Shown here one piece after another: positions 12,175 to 27,950 of a stretch of 64,000 bases of DNA. Where the stretch lies: NCBI GenBank assembly GCA_019914995.1, contig CM034140.1, forward strand, positions 496,001 to 560,000, written 5' to 3'. The DNA comes from Acanthochlamys bracteata (Eukaryota > Streptophyta > Magnoliopsida > Pandanales > Velloziaceae). The notes beneath the pieces were generated by a model, which searched no databases, had not been told where the DNA came from, and saw only the letters and a program-made list of their open reading frames with translations. A program made the position numbers and the translations under genes. Every line of letters starts with the position of its first letter. Positions within the stretch are counted from its first letter, which is position 1.

Positions 12175-13172
12175 ATGGATACATCAAGCCCTGCAAGTTT
12201 GTTAATGGGGAACTTTTGAAGATGTATCTGGTTCGGAAGGTCAAAGCAGTGGTTCAAGTAGTTCCAATGATTGTGGCGACATGGTTGGAAAATCAACTGA
12301 TGGTCATCAGTTAACAGTGAAGTGATCTCAGGTCTTCCCTGTAGGTCACTATGTGGAGGTTATTGGTATGGCTGATAAATGGCAACCAGTCCATTTGTGC
12401 AGAACTGTCCAGGGATTTTCGGGACACATTTGGTAATCATTTATTTCTTGTTCTCAAAAATTGCATCCTGTTCTTTCATCAATATGCCTCTAGGAAATCT
12501 TCCCGTGATAGTAATGCAGTAACATTTTTCTGAATTGCTCCATAGACATTGCTGTGTGGACAGGTTCTAGATCCCAACTGCTACTTACACATCAATTATT
12601 AGAAGGTTTGATTGTTCCTCAGTTTGATAAATGATTGTTTGATTCCGTCTCCCCTAAAAGAATGAATTTGTATTGTCTTGCTTGATAAGCTCCCTGTTTC
12701 TTCGCAATCTGTGCACTTATAGAATCGCACCTCAGTCATTCTTGCTACTATGTTTGTAAAATCCTATTTCTTTCCTCACAGAAGTAGTTCATTGTGGTTA
12801 ATGAATTGTGGCTGCTGTAGGTGGATGTTTGAATTTCTACCTCTAAGAGTATCGACTAATTTGAAACGCACCATGATCATTTTTGGTCTTTTCTTATGTT
12901 TTTTGCTGAAAGGTTCTGCTATGTACCTGTTTGTTTTATGATGATAGCAAACCTATACATTTTTGGTTGCTAATAATTTGTTTGAATTCCTAGTGGAGCA
13001 TAAAAATGCATCTCAGTGTCATCTTAACTCTCTTCTGCCTCCGTGCTCTTGATGTTTATTCTTTTGGCATGATGTGATTTTCTGAATCCTTTGTGTTTCC
13101 ATTTCAGATGCTGTATCATATGATGGATTGTGCCAACTTGCAAATGGGAAACACAAGAGCTTGTTTATCTGA
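12175..13172 (+). pseudogene. RPA3: Decayed replication protein A 14 kDa subunit (RPA3)
   Basis: Fragments in three frames line up with plant RPA14, the small subunit of the single-strand DNA binding complex RPA: MDTSSPA, then FVNGELLKMY and VKAVVQVV, then DMVGKSTDGHQLTVK, HYVEVIGMAD, SICAELSRDFRDTF, and in the second exon GLCQLANGKHKSLFI plus stop. Exons are 12175-12432 and 13108-13172; the intron keeps GT-AG ends and correct phase, so this is not a retrocopy. Breaks: a one-base loss near 12195, a frame change near 12263, a TGA at 12323-12325 where a Gly codon (GGA) is expected, and an extra A near 12377. A CT-rich leader (about 11400-11505) and a leader intron appear to remain. Reading errors are possible, but four breaks in 260 bases beside clean genes favour a true pseudogene. 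Confidence 0.85.
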
Positions 13173-13784
13173 TAGTAGAAATGCCAACAACCTCAAAGAC
13201 ATCAATCTAGAGTCCCTCCCTTTTGTGGTTTCTGCTCCTATTTGGACGTTGTTTTGTGTCTGCAGAAGCAGAAGTTGTTGTAGAAAAACAGCTACTTTAG
13301 TGATTGTATCATCTTCATGAAGTATTACTATGCACCTCTTGATTACCAATTATGAGACCTGCTTTAGTAGGTAATGAAGTATAAGATTTGCTGTACTGGC
13401 ATTCACCTCTTTTGTATAGGTGAATTCTTAATGTGTTACTCTTACCCCTTTGCTTTTGCTGTATGTAATGTTCCAAATGGTACTGCTTGTGAACAGAACG
13501 ATATTTTCTATTGTGTAATGCATTTGCATGCATAAAATAATGTGGAAACAACTAGTTCATAAACCTAAACATAAGTCTCTTCCAGGATGAATAGTCGCAG
13601 AACCTGTACAGCAAGCCTTTATGGGTTTTTATGAAAATGTTAAGGGTAATTTGCCACTTCCAGGGTGAACTATTACAAAAATGTACTTGGCAATTCACAT
13701 AAAATTACGAGACAGATACATAGCCTTCAATCAAGAACAAAGTTGCAAACGGCAACTTGACACGTTAATGAAATTAGGCTACCA

Positions 13785-16700
13785 TTACATGCCTGCTATA
13801 AGAATATCCGTAACGATCTCATCAACTAGCTTATTAAATATATCATTTGCAACTTCAACGCCTGCCTCGAATGCTTCTATCTCAAAATCAACCCATCTTC
13901 CCAAGTGAGAGCTCATGTCTTTATCCACAAGCTCATCTACCATCCAATCTCCCATGCTTTTCCACTGCAATATCTCATTGTACAGCTCCTCTGCAAGTTC
14001 CTTCCCCACCACCGTCACCCCTTTCGCCCACATCCTGTAACCTGCTTGGAAGTAATGCCTGTACTTCATATCCAAGCATTCATTGACACAATCAAAAAGT
14101 ACCTTCCTCTTCATTCTAGAGTCCACTCCTTCAGTTTTTGTTCCATTTTCTTGACCTTCCAACTTGTCGAACAGAAAAGGTTCAACCGTTGCACAAGCAG
14201 GCATGAAGACAAATCCATTGCTGCTTAAAATTTCCCTTACATATTCCAGATCTCGCTCATATTCTTTTGCGAAAGCTGTCTTATTCGTTTGCAAGACAAG
14301 ATCTCTGTCCACCATTCCAAAAAAGGAAGAAGAGGCTGAATCAGTTAACTCCATCTCATTCTCTACCGAAGGGTTCAGACTTACAGAATCCAGATCACAA
14401 AGATCTTGAGCTTGAACCGAAGAAGAGCAGACTTTGCTCCCTGGTAAATGCAAAAGATCAAAAATCACTGACATAATTGATTATTGAAAAGAAACTAATT
14501 CTTTAGTGACAGTAAAATACCATTAGTACTTTCCCAACTTTCAGATGAATTGCAACTTTCGTTTGAGAAGGTAGCTTCTAGGATGGATAGGGGACTTGGA
14601 TGGGTACTCTCAGGCTCCTTTGAGGCATCATCACCATAGCTAGTCCCAACCCTTTCAACTCCCTGACAAACATAGAGGCAACATTAAACTTTTAAAAGAT
14701 CATCAGCCTGCCTCCAATACAATCCAGTCTGAGTACAACACTTGAAGTAAGGAACGCATTTAGTCCTAGCACCTGATTGCAAATGGATACCAGATGCAAT
14801 AATTTGACAGCTTAATTGACAAGGCTACAGAAAGCAGACAAACCTCATTATGCAAGATAAGCAGTCATCTAAAGCTTCGATTGAGTGTCTAAATTAGTTA
14901 AAGACATACCCTCAATTGAAAGACAACCACCAAACCTCTAGTTAGAAGCTAACTGCAGATTGTGGTATAATACGGTATCACAAATCTGAAGACCACATAC
15001 CTGCAAAGTATCACTTGTGCTTAAGGCTTGATCAGTGATTGAAGAGTCCACATAGCCGGATGTTTCATCTTTGGAAAAACTAAATAGAAACTCCTGATTT
15101 TGATTTACAGGCACAGGATATGGAGAATCACCCATAGCCTGTGATTCTTGTAAAGCAGGTTCAGAAGTTGTCATGCTTGATGTACTGAGTAGATCACTGG
15201 AAGACAACTCAATCCGTGTTGTCAACTCCCTCAATTTCTGTTCTAGCAGTATACTTAGTGCATCGCCGCCTAGAACAGTTGACCTGAGAGATGGTTTTCC
15301 TTTGTTGCTGAAGCTTGCTTCAGTATATTCACTGGAAGTTCCATGAAAGGATTCTTTTGTTTTGTCAGAAATCCTGACAATTTTGCTAGATGTCTGCGAC
15401 CCAGGCAATAGTTTAACCAGAGGAGAATTGAATGTGAATGACACTATATCAGAACCATTTGTTGCACTATCATCCAACCACTTTGAATGTTCATCTATCA
15501 CAACATTTTGCTGGACATTTTTTTCCCGTCCATCCACAGGTATAATATCTGTTGACCTACTATCAGTGGAATATGATTCTCTATCTATTAACCTTTTCTT
15601 GCGAGGGTAATCTCTGGTACCTGAAATTAGGCTATCATCCTCATGAGGAGTAGATATGAATTGTCCCTTCCTATTGAGAGTCTTAGAGCTCCTAGATGGC
15701 TTATTTACATCCTTGCTCCTACTAGAAGAAGAATCCCCTGTAACAAATTTGCTTACTTGCTGGTTTGAGAGTGGTTGCCTGGATGTGAGCTTGTCCCTAC
15801 TTGTCCGACTGTTCTGCTTCTGGTTATTTTGCTGAAGAACAGTTGATGTACTGGCTGTTGATGCCTCTCTAAGTTGCCTACTTCTTTGGTTCTCTGATTT
15901 GTTCTTGACCTGTTGCCTGAATCCACTCTCCTTGTGGTTTCTGCGTCCTGCCATACTCTTACTTCCCACGTTCAAATTGCCCCTCTGCTGGACATTAACT
16001 TTCGCTTGGACTGCAAGTGACACAGATTTTCCCTTACCTTGTGCACTGACAGGAGTAGACTCATCAGTATCTACAGAGGACTTGGTGGTGACAGTATCAT
16101 CTGATCCATTCCAACTCCTGTTCAAAGCTTGCCCTTTCAGAGACCGGAAGGCACTTGATTCAGCAAACCTTCTGGCTGTCTCTGGAAGCCTTGAAGATCT
16201 CTGGGGGGTTAGAGACAGGTCCTTTGAGTCACGAACTTTGAGGGGTGTTGAAGGTGTTCCAAACAATGAAGTCCTACTCCTACTATCAGTTCGGAGTCCA
16301 GGCTCAAGGATCTTAGCGGCTGCTTCATAAATATGAGCTGCATTCTTGGGGGAGATAAACCCAGGGGTTTTTATGGGTGACAACAATTTATGGTGGGTAA
16401 TGGGAAGAGGCTTGGCTGATCTAGGAGGCAAACTTTCAGTCTGAAATCTTTCGATTGGACTTCTCGGCATCTTAAGAGTCCTTAAATCTACTGGCTTTCT
16501 AGGAAGACTGTCAGCTCTACTTAAACCTCGACCAAACTGATCATCAATAAGAAAAGTACAACCTCCTTTCTGTCTAGAATTTTCCTGAAAAGATTTTGAG
16601 ACAAACAGCGGAGTACAGTATGGCTCTGAAATACCAGAGGAAGGGAGAGCATCCAAACCCATAAGACGAGCTACCACTCCAGGGGCCTTCACCCCTTGTC

Positions 16701-17120
16701 CTTCTTCGTCCGTTACCGATGAAGCACAACTGTAGTCACTACTCCCTTTAATGCTTGGGGCTCCGGGAATTTCATCTTCATCAATCTGCCAAACACCAAA
16801 CATAAGGTTAACAAACAAATACCTGCAACTCGTATAGATAATAATCTCCAACGAACCACCAAGTCAACCTGAGAATGTGGAACATGATCACTGGAGCGTT
16901 TCCCATTTTTTCTTCTTTCTAGTAGAAGTTACAACAAAAAGTTAGAGACTTTGACTACATTGTACTAAGAATGATACGAACAACAAGCCATTTGTAGCTT
17001 TTTGAGCTACTTACCAGGAGAAGAACTTCCACCTGAAAAAAGCTTCTTCCGGGACTTCCGATTCCAGTCAAACAAGTGAAAGAAACCGCTAGCTTTTGAA
17101 CCCCTCTTTTCTCCTCCCAT
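13785..17120 (-). CDS. TRM-like protein with DUF3741 and DUF4378
   Basis: Five exons (17015-17120, 16869-16918, 15001-16785, 14521-14662, 13785-14440) join in frame to 912 residues. The start at 17120 puts the conserved GFFHLFDWNRKSRKKLF motif at residues 12-28. The RLMGLDALP motif follows in exon 3, then a long Ser/Arg-rich, low-complexity middle, the LSILLEQKLRELT helix and, in the last exon, the DUF4378 domain (MVDELVDKDM ... GRWVDFEIEAFEAG ... LVDEIVTDIL). This order is that of TON1-recruiting-motif (TRM) proteins, which bring TON1/PP2A complexes to cortical microtubules and affect cell shape; DUF4378 is often the C-terminal module. Which TRM subgroup it belongs to I cannot say. Upstream, leader exons seem to reach about 17705 and include an ATG in another frame. 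Confidence 0.9.
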
Positions 17121-17704
17121 TTTTTATATGGAATACACTTTCTCAAACCAGAATCTGAAAAAATTTTCAGCAATGCTGCCGAACTTCCCTCATTCTTTTC
17201 CAGCAAAATCACCACGATCTGCACAGAAAAAAAAATAATTATTAATATATTAAACAATAACCCAATGAATGTATCTTCAAAATGAAAATGCCTGACGGAA
17301 ATAACCACAAAAAAAGGAAAAAAGAAAAAGAAAACTAGCGAAAATCGCTAGATCTCAAACTCAACTTCGAACTAAACCAAGTGCCAAAGCAAATCCCAGT
17401 AAAATCAACTACATTTACTAAAATCCCTCAAACTTAAAAAAAAAACAAAGAAAATCAACATACCAAACGAATCCAGCAAAAACCTCAAACATCTCGCTGA
17501 GGACTAACCGCACTTCACAAAAACGAAAATGTGAATCAAAATAAGCAACAACAAGATCGAGAGATCAAGAAAACTCTTACCCCATTGGAAGAAACCCCAG
17601 AAATCACGGCTAGGGTTTCGGTTTTGGCCAGCAAAGCATAAAAAGATTTCGATTCGATCGAGAACGGAGTTATTCAGGTAGATGGAAAGAAAGATAGCAA
17701 GCAT

Positions 17705-18262
17705 TGATATCAGAGAGAGGGTAAGAAGAGAGTGAGCTGGGGGTAATTCGGAAATTTAGTATGTATTATTTTCTGTTTCATTTGAATATTGTTGGGAATT
17801 TCGTTTATTATTTATTATTTCTGTTTCATTTGAATATTGTTGGGATAACTCGTGGGGGCCACTATCACGGGCCCAACGTCTCTCTTTTGACTTTTCCTAC
17901 TCTCCACTCGAGACTGATTCAAATTTCCAAACCATAACTCCCATCTCGAGTCTTCCATACAAAATCCAAAAGTAACGACGACTGTATAATGGCCTATCAG
18001 CCCATTAAGGGTATTAATAAGTTACGGAAGCCCAATATTTTGAATATAATCATAGCCCACCAGTCAATTTACTTTCTCCGTTTTTTCTTCACGAAACCCA
18101 ACAATATTGCAAGCAAACGGCGACAAACGGAGCCGCCCTGAGTTCGGCGGTGAAGGCCGGCGCGCTGGCGGTTTATGACCACCGCATGTTGGCCGGAATT
18201 TGGGTACCTATACAACCGGGAAGGGTTTCATTTGAGCAGCGGTAAGAAGGAGATGGAGGAGT
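17705..18262. other. Spacer between TRM gene and small ORF
   Basis: Shared upstream region of the leftward TRM gene and the rightward small ORF. A near-duplicate piece (TTTCTGTTTCATTTGAATAT) occurs twice around 17769-17840. GC rises sharply at 18115-18200. No gene is seen. Confidence 0.4.
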
Positions 18263-18628
18263 ATGGCGGCGGTTAGGTGCGCCGCAGGGCAGTCCGGCTG
18301 TGGCAGTAGAGGAAGGAGGCGTATAAGGGAGCTGGTGGTGGATCTAGATTCTGGTATGGAGCTGGTTAGAAGGATAGGCATTAAAGGGATTGCACACATC
18401 AGAGGTGATGGTTTTACTATACCTAGAGTCTTCCCTGATGGCCTAGGAGCTGCTTGTGTTCAAAGGGTTTCATGGGAAGTTCCTACTCTAGTCAAATGGA
18501 TCCATGAGGTAGGGATGTGGTTCCTTATTCTTCTTTGACTATGCAGTAACCAATTCTCCTTTGCGCAAATTTCTACTTTTTCTGAATCTTGTGCATTGTT
18601 CCGTGATGTGCAGGCTGGAGGCATTTGA
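18263..18628 (+). CDS. Small hypothetical protein, two exons
   Basis: An ATG at 18263 opens a frame that, with a plausible GT-AG intron (18509-18613), yields exons 18263-18508 and 18614-18628 and a protein of 86 residues. It is Arg-rich near the start (GRRRIRE), then has RELVVDLDSG, GIKGIAHIRGDGF and a C-terminal VPTLVKWIHEAGGI. There is no signal peptide or membrane segment. I do not recognise the family. It may be a real lineage-restricted gene, a noncoding transcript, or the remains of a longer gene whose 5' part was the GC-rich sequence at 18115-18260. Confidence 0.35.
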
Positions 18629-18962
18629 AGACTCAGAAATGAGTCAAACATTGAACATGGTGGTATCAGAATGGTTTCATTGTTGACTCAGATGCAGCAT
18701 CCAGAACACTTGCAGATTATAAAGGCAAGTAATTCTGGATACAAGATTCGTGAAGTCATAAACGTCTGAAGGTGTAACATACCCATCTTAACAATATATC
18801 ATGCACTTGTAGCAGAAGACACCTGGTACAGGGTGTGAGTTTGTTGTACAACGTTGATGTGTCATTCATTTTACCGTATAATAAGATTTTAACTTCTTTT
18901 TCCTGCAGTAAATGTAGTTTGCAAGTTCTTGCAAAAGATTTTATCGGTTTTGTCCAATATGC

Positions 18963-18973
18963 GTGAATACTAT
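18963..18973 (+). repeat. Left target-site duplication (11 bp)
   Basis: GTGAATACTAT here is repeated exactly at 19721-19731. The two copies bracket an AT-rich insertion. Confidence 0.75.
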
Positions 18974-19720
18974 GATCGTTAAAATTTCGATTTAAATCTT
19001 AAAATCTTACGATTTTATGATTTTATATCAACAAAACGATCCTACTTGATACAAGAAAGATTCCGATTTTACTTCAAATCTGTAAAATTCCGATCTTAAT
19101 TCTAAAACTCTTAAGATCGCGATTTTATTTTTGATTTTACGATTTCAGTTTATAAAAATTTTCATGAATCAGAAAAGCTATCGAGTAATTTTGAGTGAAG
19201 CTGAAATAGTTAAAGAAGATCAGTCGTTCGTTTATAGTGGATGCGGTAGTGTTTAGTTTATTTTGTGAGAAATTTATTATGAGAACAAAATATTTTCTGT
19301 ATGATGGTGTTTTGAATTATATATTTTTTTTATTTTGAGACGATAAAGACGGATTGTTTGATTACATAAAGAATTAGGTTTTCTAAACATAATATAAGTG
19401 TACATTTATAAATAATAAAATAATATATAAAGATATTGTGATAATGAGGTAAATAAATATTAAAAACAGTTAATGATTTAGTTTATCTGAATTACAAATA
19501 TAGACATTATTAATTTATTACATTAAAATGAAATATAAAAAAATTATGTATTTAATTTTTAGTAATTTTAATAAGTACTATTTAAAATTTTAAAAGTATT
19601 AAATAAATTTATAAAGCAATTATCTATAAGTAAGATCTTACGATCTTATTTAAACTTTCGATTTTACGATTCTACAAAAGCGAAATGATCCTACATAAAA
19701 TTTCGATCCAAACAACCTTG
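18974..19720. mobile_element. Non-autonomous transposon-like insertion, 747 bp
   Basis: The element lies between two perfect 11-bp direct repeats. Its end regions share a lexicon of short motifs (AAAATTTCGAT, CGATTTTACGAT, GATCTTACGATC) in both orientations. The centre is AT-rich and encodes nothing. A 9-11 bp duplication is typical of Mutator-like elements, so a non-autonomous MULE is the best guess. The terminal inverted repeats are poorly defined (the left has AAAATTTCGAT; the right read backwards has ATCGAAATTTTATG). Confidence 0.65.
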
Positions 19721-19731
19721 GTGAATACTAT
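19721..19731 (+). repeat. Right target-site duplication (11 bp)
   Basis: Exact copy of 18963-18973, GTGAATACTAT. Confidence 0.75.
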
Positions 19732-19927
19732 ACTTCATGCTTCTACCTGCGATGTATTCATATCTTGATTTTAAATATACTTCCGTCGTCATGCAATCGT
19801 TGTGGTTTAATTGGTTGTTGTGGCATATTGATTACAATTTATGGATTATATGATCCACGAGCTATAATTCAAGATATATAATTTATGAACCATACTTATA
19901 CTATAGCTAATGAATGTACGAGTAATG

Positions 19928-20192
19928 AGCGTTCCAGAGTGTTTATGAAATAGAAATTTTTTAAAATAGAAAGAAATTTTATTTTTTTTAAAAATGAGTT
20001 TTATTTTTTTTTCCTCAAAAATAATAATAATAATATATAAAAAAAAATTTTACTACGTAAAATTTTTATACATTCTCTAAAATTTTAAATAATTTTCTAA
20101 ATATATAAAAAATATATGTTGAGAAATATGAAATAAAAAATAGAAAAATAAAATTGAAAAGTAACATTTGAAAACGCTTTTCCAAACACACC
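19928..20192. repeat. AT-rich MITE-like element, copy 2
   Basis: Left end AGCGTTCCAGAGTGTTTATG, right end AACGCTTTTCCAAACACACC; reversed, the right end also begins GTGTGTTTGG as in copy 1. The core is T-rich then A-rich, as in the other copies. Confidence 0.45.
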
Positions 20193-20555
20193 ACTATGAC
20201 TCATTATATGCTGTGCTCTATATATAACTCACTGGTTAAATTATTGGCTATATAGTTTATGGATTTCAATCTTTGGGTATGACTAGTGAGCTATAGTTCA
20301 TGATTTTGCAACTCATGAATTACAATCTACGTACTATATACTTCACAAATTTTTTGACTGCGAGTGGTAGGCAATAGTTCATGAATTATGAGAAATCATC
20401 AATTTAATTTATGAAACATTAACTATGAAATTCATTTAAACAAATCTTTAAAATCGCAGCAAAGGTTCACCCATGAAGAAATATCTCACAGTTTACAGTG
20501 GCTGGAAAATAAAAAAGATGAAACAAAACTTTTTAGAAAAATGTAGGAGTAATTT

Positions 20556-21095
20556 TCACATGCCTCTGCAGAGCATTTCATTGTATCTTAGTAGAGAAAT
20601 CTGGCGCTGCAGCTTCATCTGCTCGTAAAATCTTGATATGAACTCCTCTGCTCTGAGATCTATCCCTTCTTCTCGAGCTTCTTCTTCATTATTGGCATCA
20701 CAATATGTTGCTTCAGTATCAATATCAGCATCATCCGCTCCGACATTGTCATCTGTGACACTCTCGCAACTGCCGTCATCTCTGCTGTCGTTCTTATTTC
20801 TGCAGAATATGTCAACATTGTCTCTATCATCATCAAAGTCGACACTCGGGTGCAAGCAAGAAAATTGCAGCATCCGAAAATGTGAAGCTCTAGGTGTCTC
20901 ATCATCAAAAGAGAACTCTCTTTCGCCGTTCCCAAGCATATAGGACCTGTTGCTAGCTGCACGGAGGCGCTTAAAGTCATGAACAAGCCTCTTAGGCAGC
21001 ACACCACCCTTTCGAGTCCATAGCAATGCCAGACGCAGCAGCCGACATGCTCGATCAGCCAAAGTAGTTGATGATCTCTTCTTCGCCATTGCCAT
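20556..21095 (-). CDS. DUF761 domain protein A
   Basis: A single exon of 179 codons plus stop. The first ATG in frame is at 21095 (MAMAKKRSS); a second in-frame ATG follows two codons later. The N-terminus is basic and the middle is very acidic (many Asp and Glu, about residues 80-140). The C-terminus LRAEEFISRFYEQMKLQRQ is the DUF761 motif of the cotton-fibre-expressed family. Biochemical role is unknown; some members affect growth and defence. A second DUF761 gene lies divergently 1.5 kb away with the same C-terminal motif. Confidence 0.88.
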   Translation of the reverse strand: MAMAKKRSSTTLADRACRLLRLALLWTRKGGVLPKRLVHDFKRLRAASNRSYMLGNGEREFSFDDETPRASHFRMLQFSCLHPSVDFDDDRDNVDIFCRNKNDSRDDGSCESVTDDNVGADDADIDTEATYCDANNEEEAREEGIDLRAEEFISRFYEQMKLQRQISLLRYNEMLCRGM

Positions 21096-21224
21096 CTGCA
21101 ATCAACTTCAAACAGAAGTATCGCGTAATGTTGAGACTGTAAAACTCCTAGCTATGAGAAGAGGAAGTTTTGAGAAAGTTGAAGGTGGCCGACTATGAAC
21201 ATGAATATTATTAGTGTTCTCAAG

Positions 21225-21235
21225 TGTATATATAG
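21225..21235 (-). promoter_or_regulatory. TATA box of DUF761 gene A
   Basis: Reading the minus strand, CTATATATACA lies about 130 bases before the start codon, which fits a leader near 100 bases. Confidence 0.5.
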
Positions 21236-21239
21236 AGGA

Positions 21240-22484
21240 GAGGAGTGCATGCGCGTTTTGTTTTTTAGGAGACTGATGGGCTGTGATTTGGTTGTGCAGC
21301 ACGTTTAGTGAGCTTAGCAGCAGCAACAGAGAGATCACAGAAAGATTTAAAGATTGCAAGTTGGAAGCCGGTTTGCGTGCCCGAAATAGGCACACGGTTC
21401 GCAATTTCTGGCTTGCTGGTTCTCGGAAATATCCTGCACATGGAAGAGTGTCTACTTTAGGCTCAGCTAACCTTTCTTCCACCATGTGTTATGCAAAATG
21501 TAGCTCAACTATAGGTTTCGGGTTGAATGATTATTTCTTAAGAGATTAAGAATCAATGCATTTGTTTAAAGTGCGTTGGTAATCATTAGTTAGAGCAGGT
21601 CAAATAACAAGATCATTCAGCGTACGACAGTACACGTAGCAACAAAACAGCCTAAACTTTTCGGTTACAAAATTGTCAGCAAGTTCTGCTGTGAGGCGGT
21701 TTAGTTTCGATTTTCGAAGATATATTTTCTTAAGTCAGCTACATTTCGTGGTTTGTCGCAATGCTATATGAAAAGGTCGACAGCCCACATGTTGTTTTCC
21801 TTTTTCTTGACTAGAACCTATAAAAGGTGTCAATTCGTGGAGCCACTTTGGTAGCTAGCTAGTACATTGGAACACAGCTGCCAGAAGTTCACGTATGTGA
21901 ATGGCTCATGGGTTTGATTGGGGGATTGGGTCTCTTGTATTCTTCTGTATGTTTTCCTTTCAAACAATGTACTAACTTTCAATCTGGACATTATAGCACC
22001 CACTAGGTACTAGATATTTCAAATTTTCAATGCACATGTTTCCCAATCTCACCCATGCTGGTTGCACACAGGCATATCAGTTCGGTATCTCGTTTTTTAC
22101 GTTCAAAAAATACTTTCATTAGTAATTTTAATAAATAGTTCTATAGATCAGTTGTAAAAATTTTATATCACCATGTATACTACTGGAGATATAGCTACTA
22201 AGCCGGCTCGTCATAGAATTGTAACAGAGAATGGTGGCCCGGGCAGTTTACAAGCCTTGTGGCGAGAAACCCGGTTGTCCTCTACCGTCTTCCCATCTTC
22301 AACTGACATAAACTTTTTTTGGTTTTTCCCTCTTTTCAAAACTTCCACAAAATGACTTAGTTGTCGCCACCCATTCTCCCATCGTGAAACCTCCAACACT
22401 AAATTCCAAGGACAAAACCGTCACTTGTGACCCTACATTTCCGACAGATCTGCATTTTGTTTTCAATTCTCTGGTTGTTGTATG
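21240..22484. other. Shared upstream region of two divergent DUF761 genes
   Basis: About 1.2 kb between the TATA boxes of the two genes. A second, isolated TATA-like motif (CCTATAAAAGG, 21817-21827) has no gene behind it. Short ORFs here match nothing I know. Confidence 0.4.
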
Positions 22485-22492
22485 TATATAAA
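22485..22492 (+). promoter_or_regulatory. TATA box of DUF761 gene B
   Basis: TATATAAA lies 81 bases before the start codon at 22573. Confidence 0.55.
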
Positions 22493-22572
22493 CTCTATGG
22501 AAGATTTCTTCTTTAACGCCTCATTAAGCAACCTAATAGAGAGGAATCTAGCCTGACTCGTCTTTCTCCTTC

Positions 22573-23118
22573 ATGGAGAAAGGCGAGCAGGCAGCAGGGA
22601 TCCAGGGCGACAACAACAAGGTTATTTTCAATGAGCTCCCTAATAGACAGCCTCGTTCAGCCACCAAGAAGCGGGGAAATTTCAGCATCTTTCGTGCTGC
22701 AGCATCAATAGTCCACAGGAAGTCTTCTTCAAAGAAGGTAACTGCTCCGAAATCTGAAGGCGCAGAATCAGGCACCAGTGATGGAACATGGAAGAACCTT
22801 GTTGACGGAATGCGTCCCTTGCATATCCCTCATCAACTTGTTGTCGGTACTCTAAGTCCGCCGCCGCCACCGCCTGTACATTTCCTGAGGCATGATTCGT
22901 TCCACGATGTGTTACTGCCACCACCGTCACCATGTTCTTCAGTTGATGGAATGAGCCGTTACGCATCAGCGGAGGATTTACGTTTGCTTGACAATGAAGG
23001 AGACGAAGTCGCCAATGGAGAAGAGGCAAACGCCATCAATGTCAGGGCCGAAGAGTTCATCGCAAAGTTCTATGAGCAGATAAGGATCGACTCTTTCAAA
23101 CTCACAGAACAAGACTAA
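22573..23118 (+). CDS. DUF761 domain protein B
   Basis: A single exon of 181 codons plus stop with its own TATA box. It has a basic N-terminal part (SATKKRGNFSIFRAAASIV), a run of six prolines (about residues 96-101), the motif SRYASAEDLRLLDN seen in many small DUF761 proteins, and the C-terminal NVRAEEFIAKFYEQI, the DUF761 signature. No signal peptide is seen. It shares the end motif with the divergent neighbour A but the rest differs, so any duplication is old. Molecular function is unknown. Confidence 0.88.
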   Translation: MEKGEQAAGIQGDNNKVIFNELPNRQPRSATKKRGNFSIFRAAASIVHRKSSSKKVTAPKSEGAESGTSDGTWKNLVDGMRPLHIPHQLVVGTLSPPPPPPVHFLRHDSFHDVLLPPPSPCSSVDGMSRYASAEDLRLLDNEGDEVANGEEANAINVRAEEFIAKFYEQIRIDSFKLTEQD

Positions 23119-23548
23119 TCCGTCAATCGTCTCAATTTGTAACTATATGATTTTGTTGTTTAAGCTTTACATTAGAATCTAACAGACCTGGTCCGGGAGG
23201 TGGAATATATTTGGGTAAAGGTTGGGTGTCTATTATTGAGAATAAGAGAAGATATTAATTTTTATTTACTCCTTTTCATAATCCAGTATTTTAGGTTTGA
23301 GATTTTGTCCAACATTAATGTAGGCAAAAAGTTTCTACCTCTACACAGACAATGGCCATTATAGATAAATCGAAATTTTTACACTTCTCTAAAACTTTAC
23401 TGTAAGGATGTTCTGTATGTTTACGCAATTAGAAAAAATATAGTTATTAACTTATGAGAATTTTGTAGTATTGTTAAAACGATGAAAAAGCTAGCATAAG
23501 CACCAAGAAATGCTGGGGCAAAAAAAAAGGGATTTTTTTTTTTCCTGT
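23119..23548. other. Convergent 3' ends of DUF761 B and RecQ
   Basis: 3' UTR sequence of both genes. Nothing else is seen. Confidence 0.5.

Positions 23549-27950
<4,402 letters not shown>

Noticed and set aside
12351..13320. Separate small ORFs at 12351-12533, 12750-12941 and 13093-13320
   Set aside because: The first and last are out-of-frame readings of RPA14 pseudogene exons; the middle one lies in its intron.
16955..17308. Minus-strand 117-codon ORF as an alternative TRM N-terminus
   Set aside because: It reads the wrong frame across the conserved FDWNRKSRKKLF motif.
17724..17737. AGAAGAGAGTGAGC, which matches the core of miR156
   Set aside because: The flanking bases do not match mature miR156 and no complementary star arm is present nearby, so no hairpin forms. 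It lies in a purine-rich region upstream of the TRM gene.
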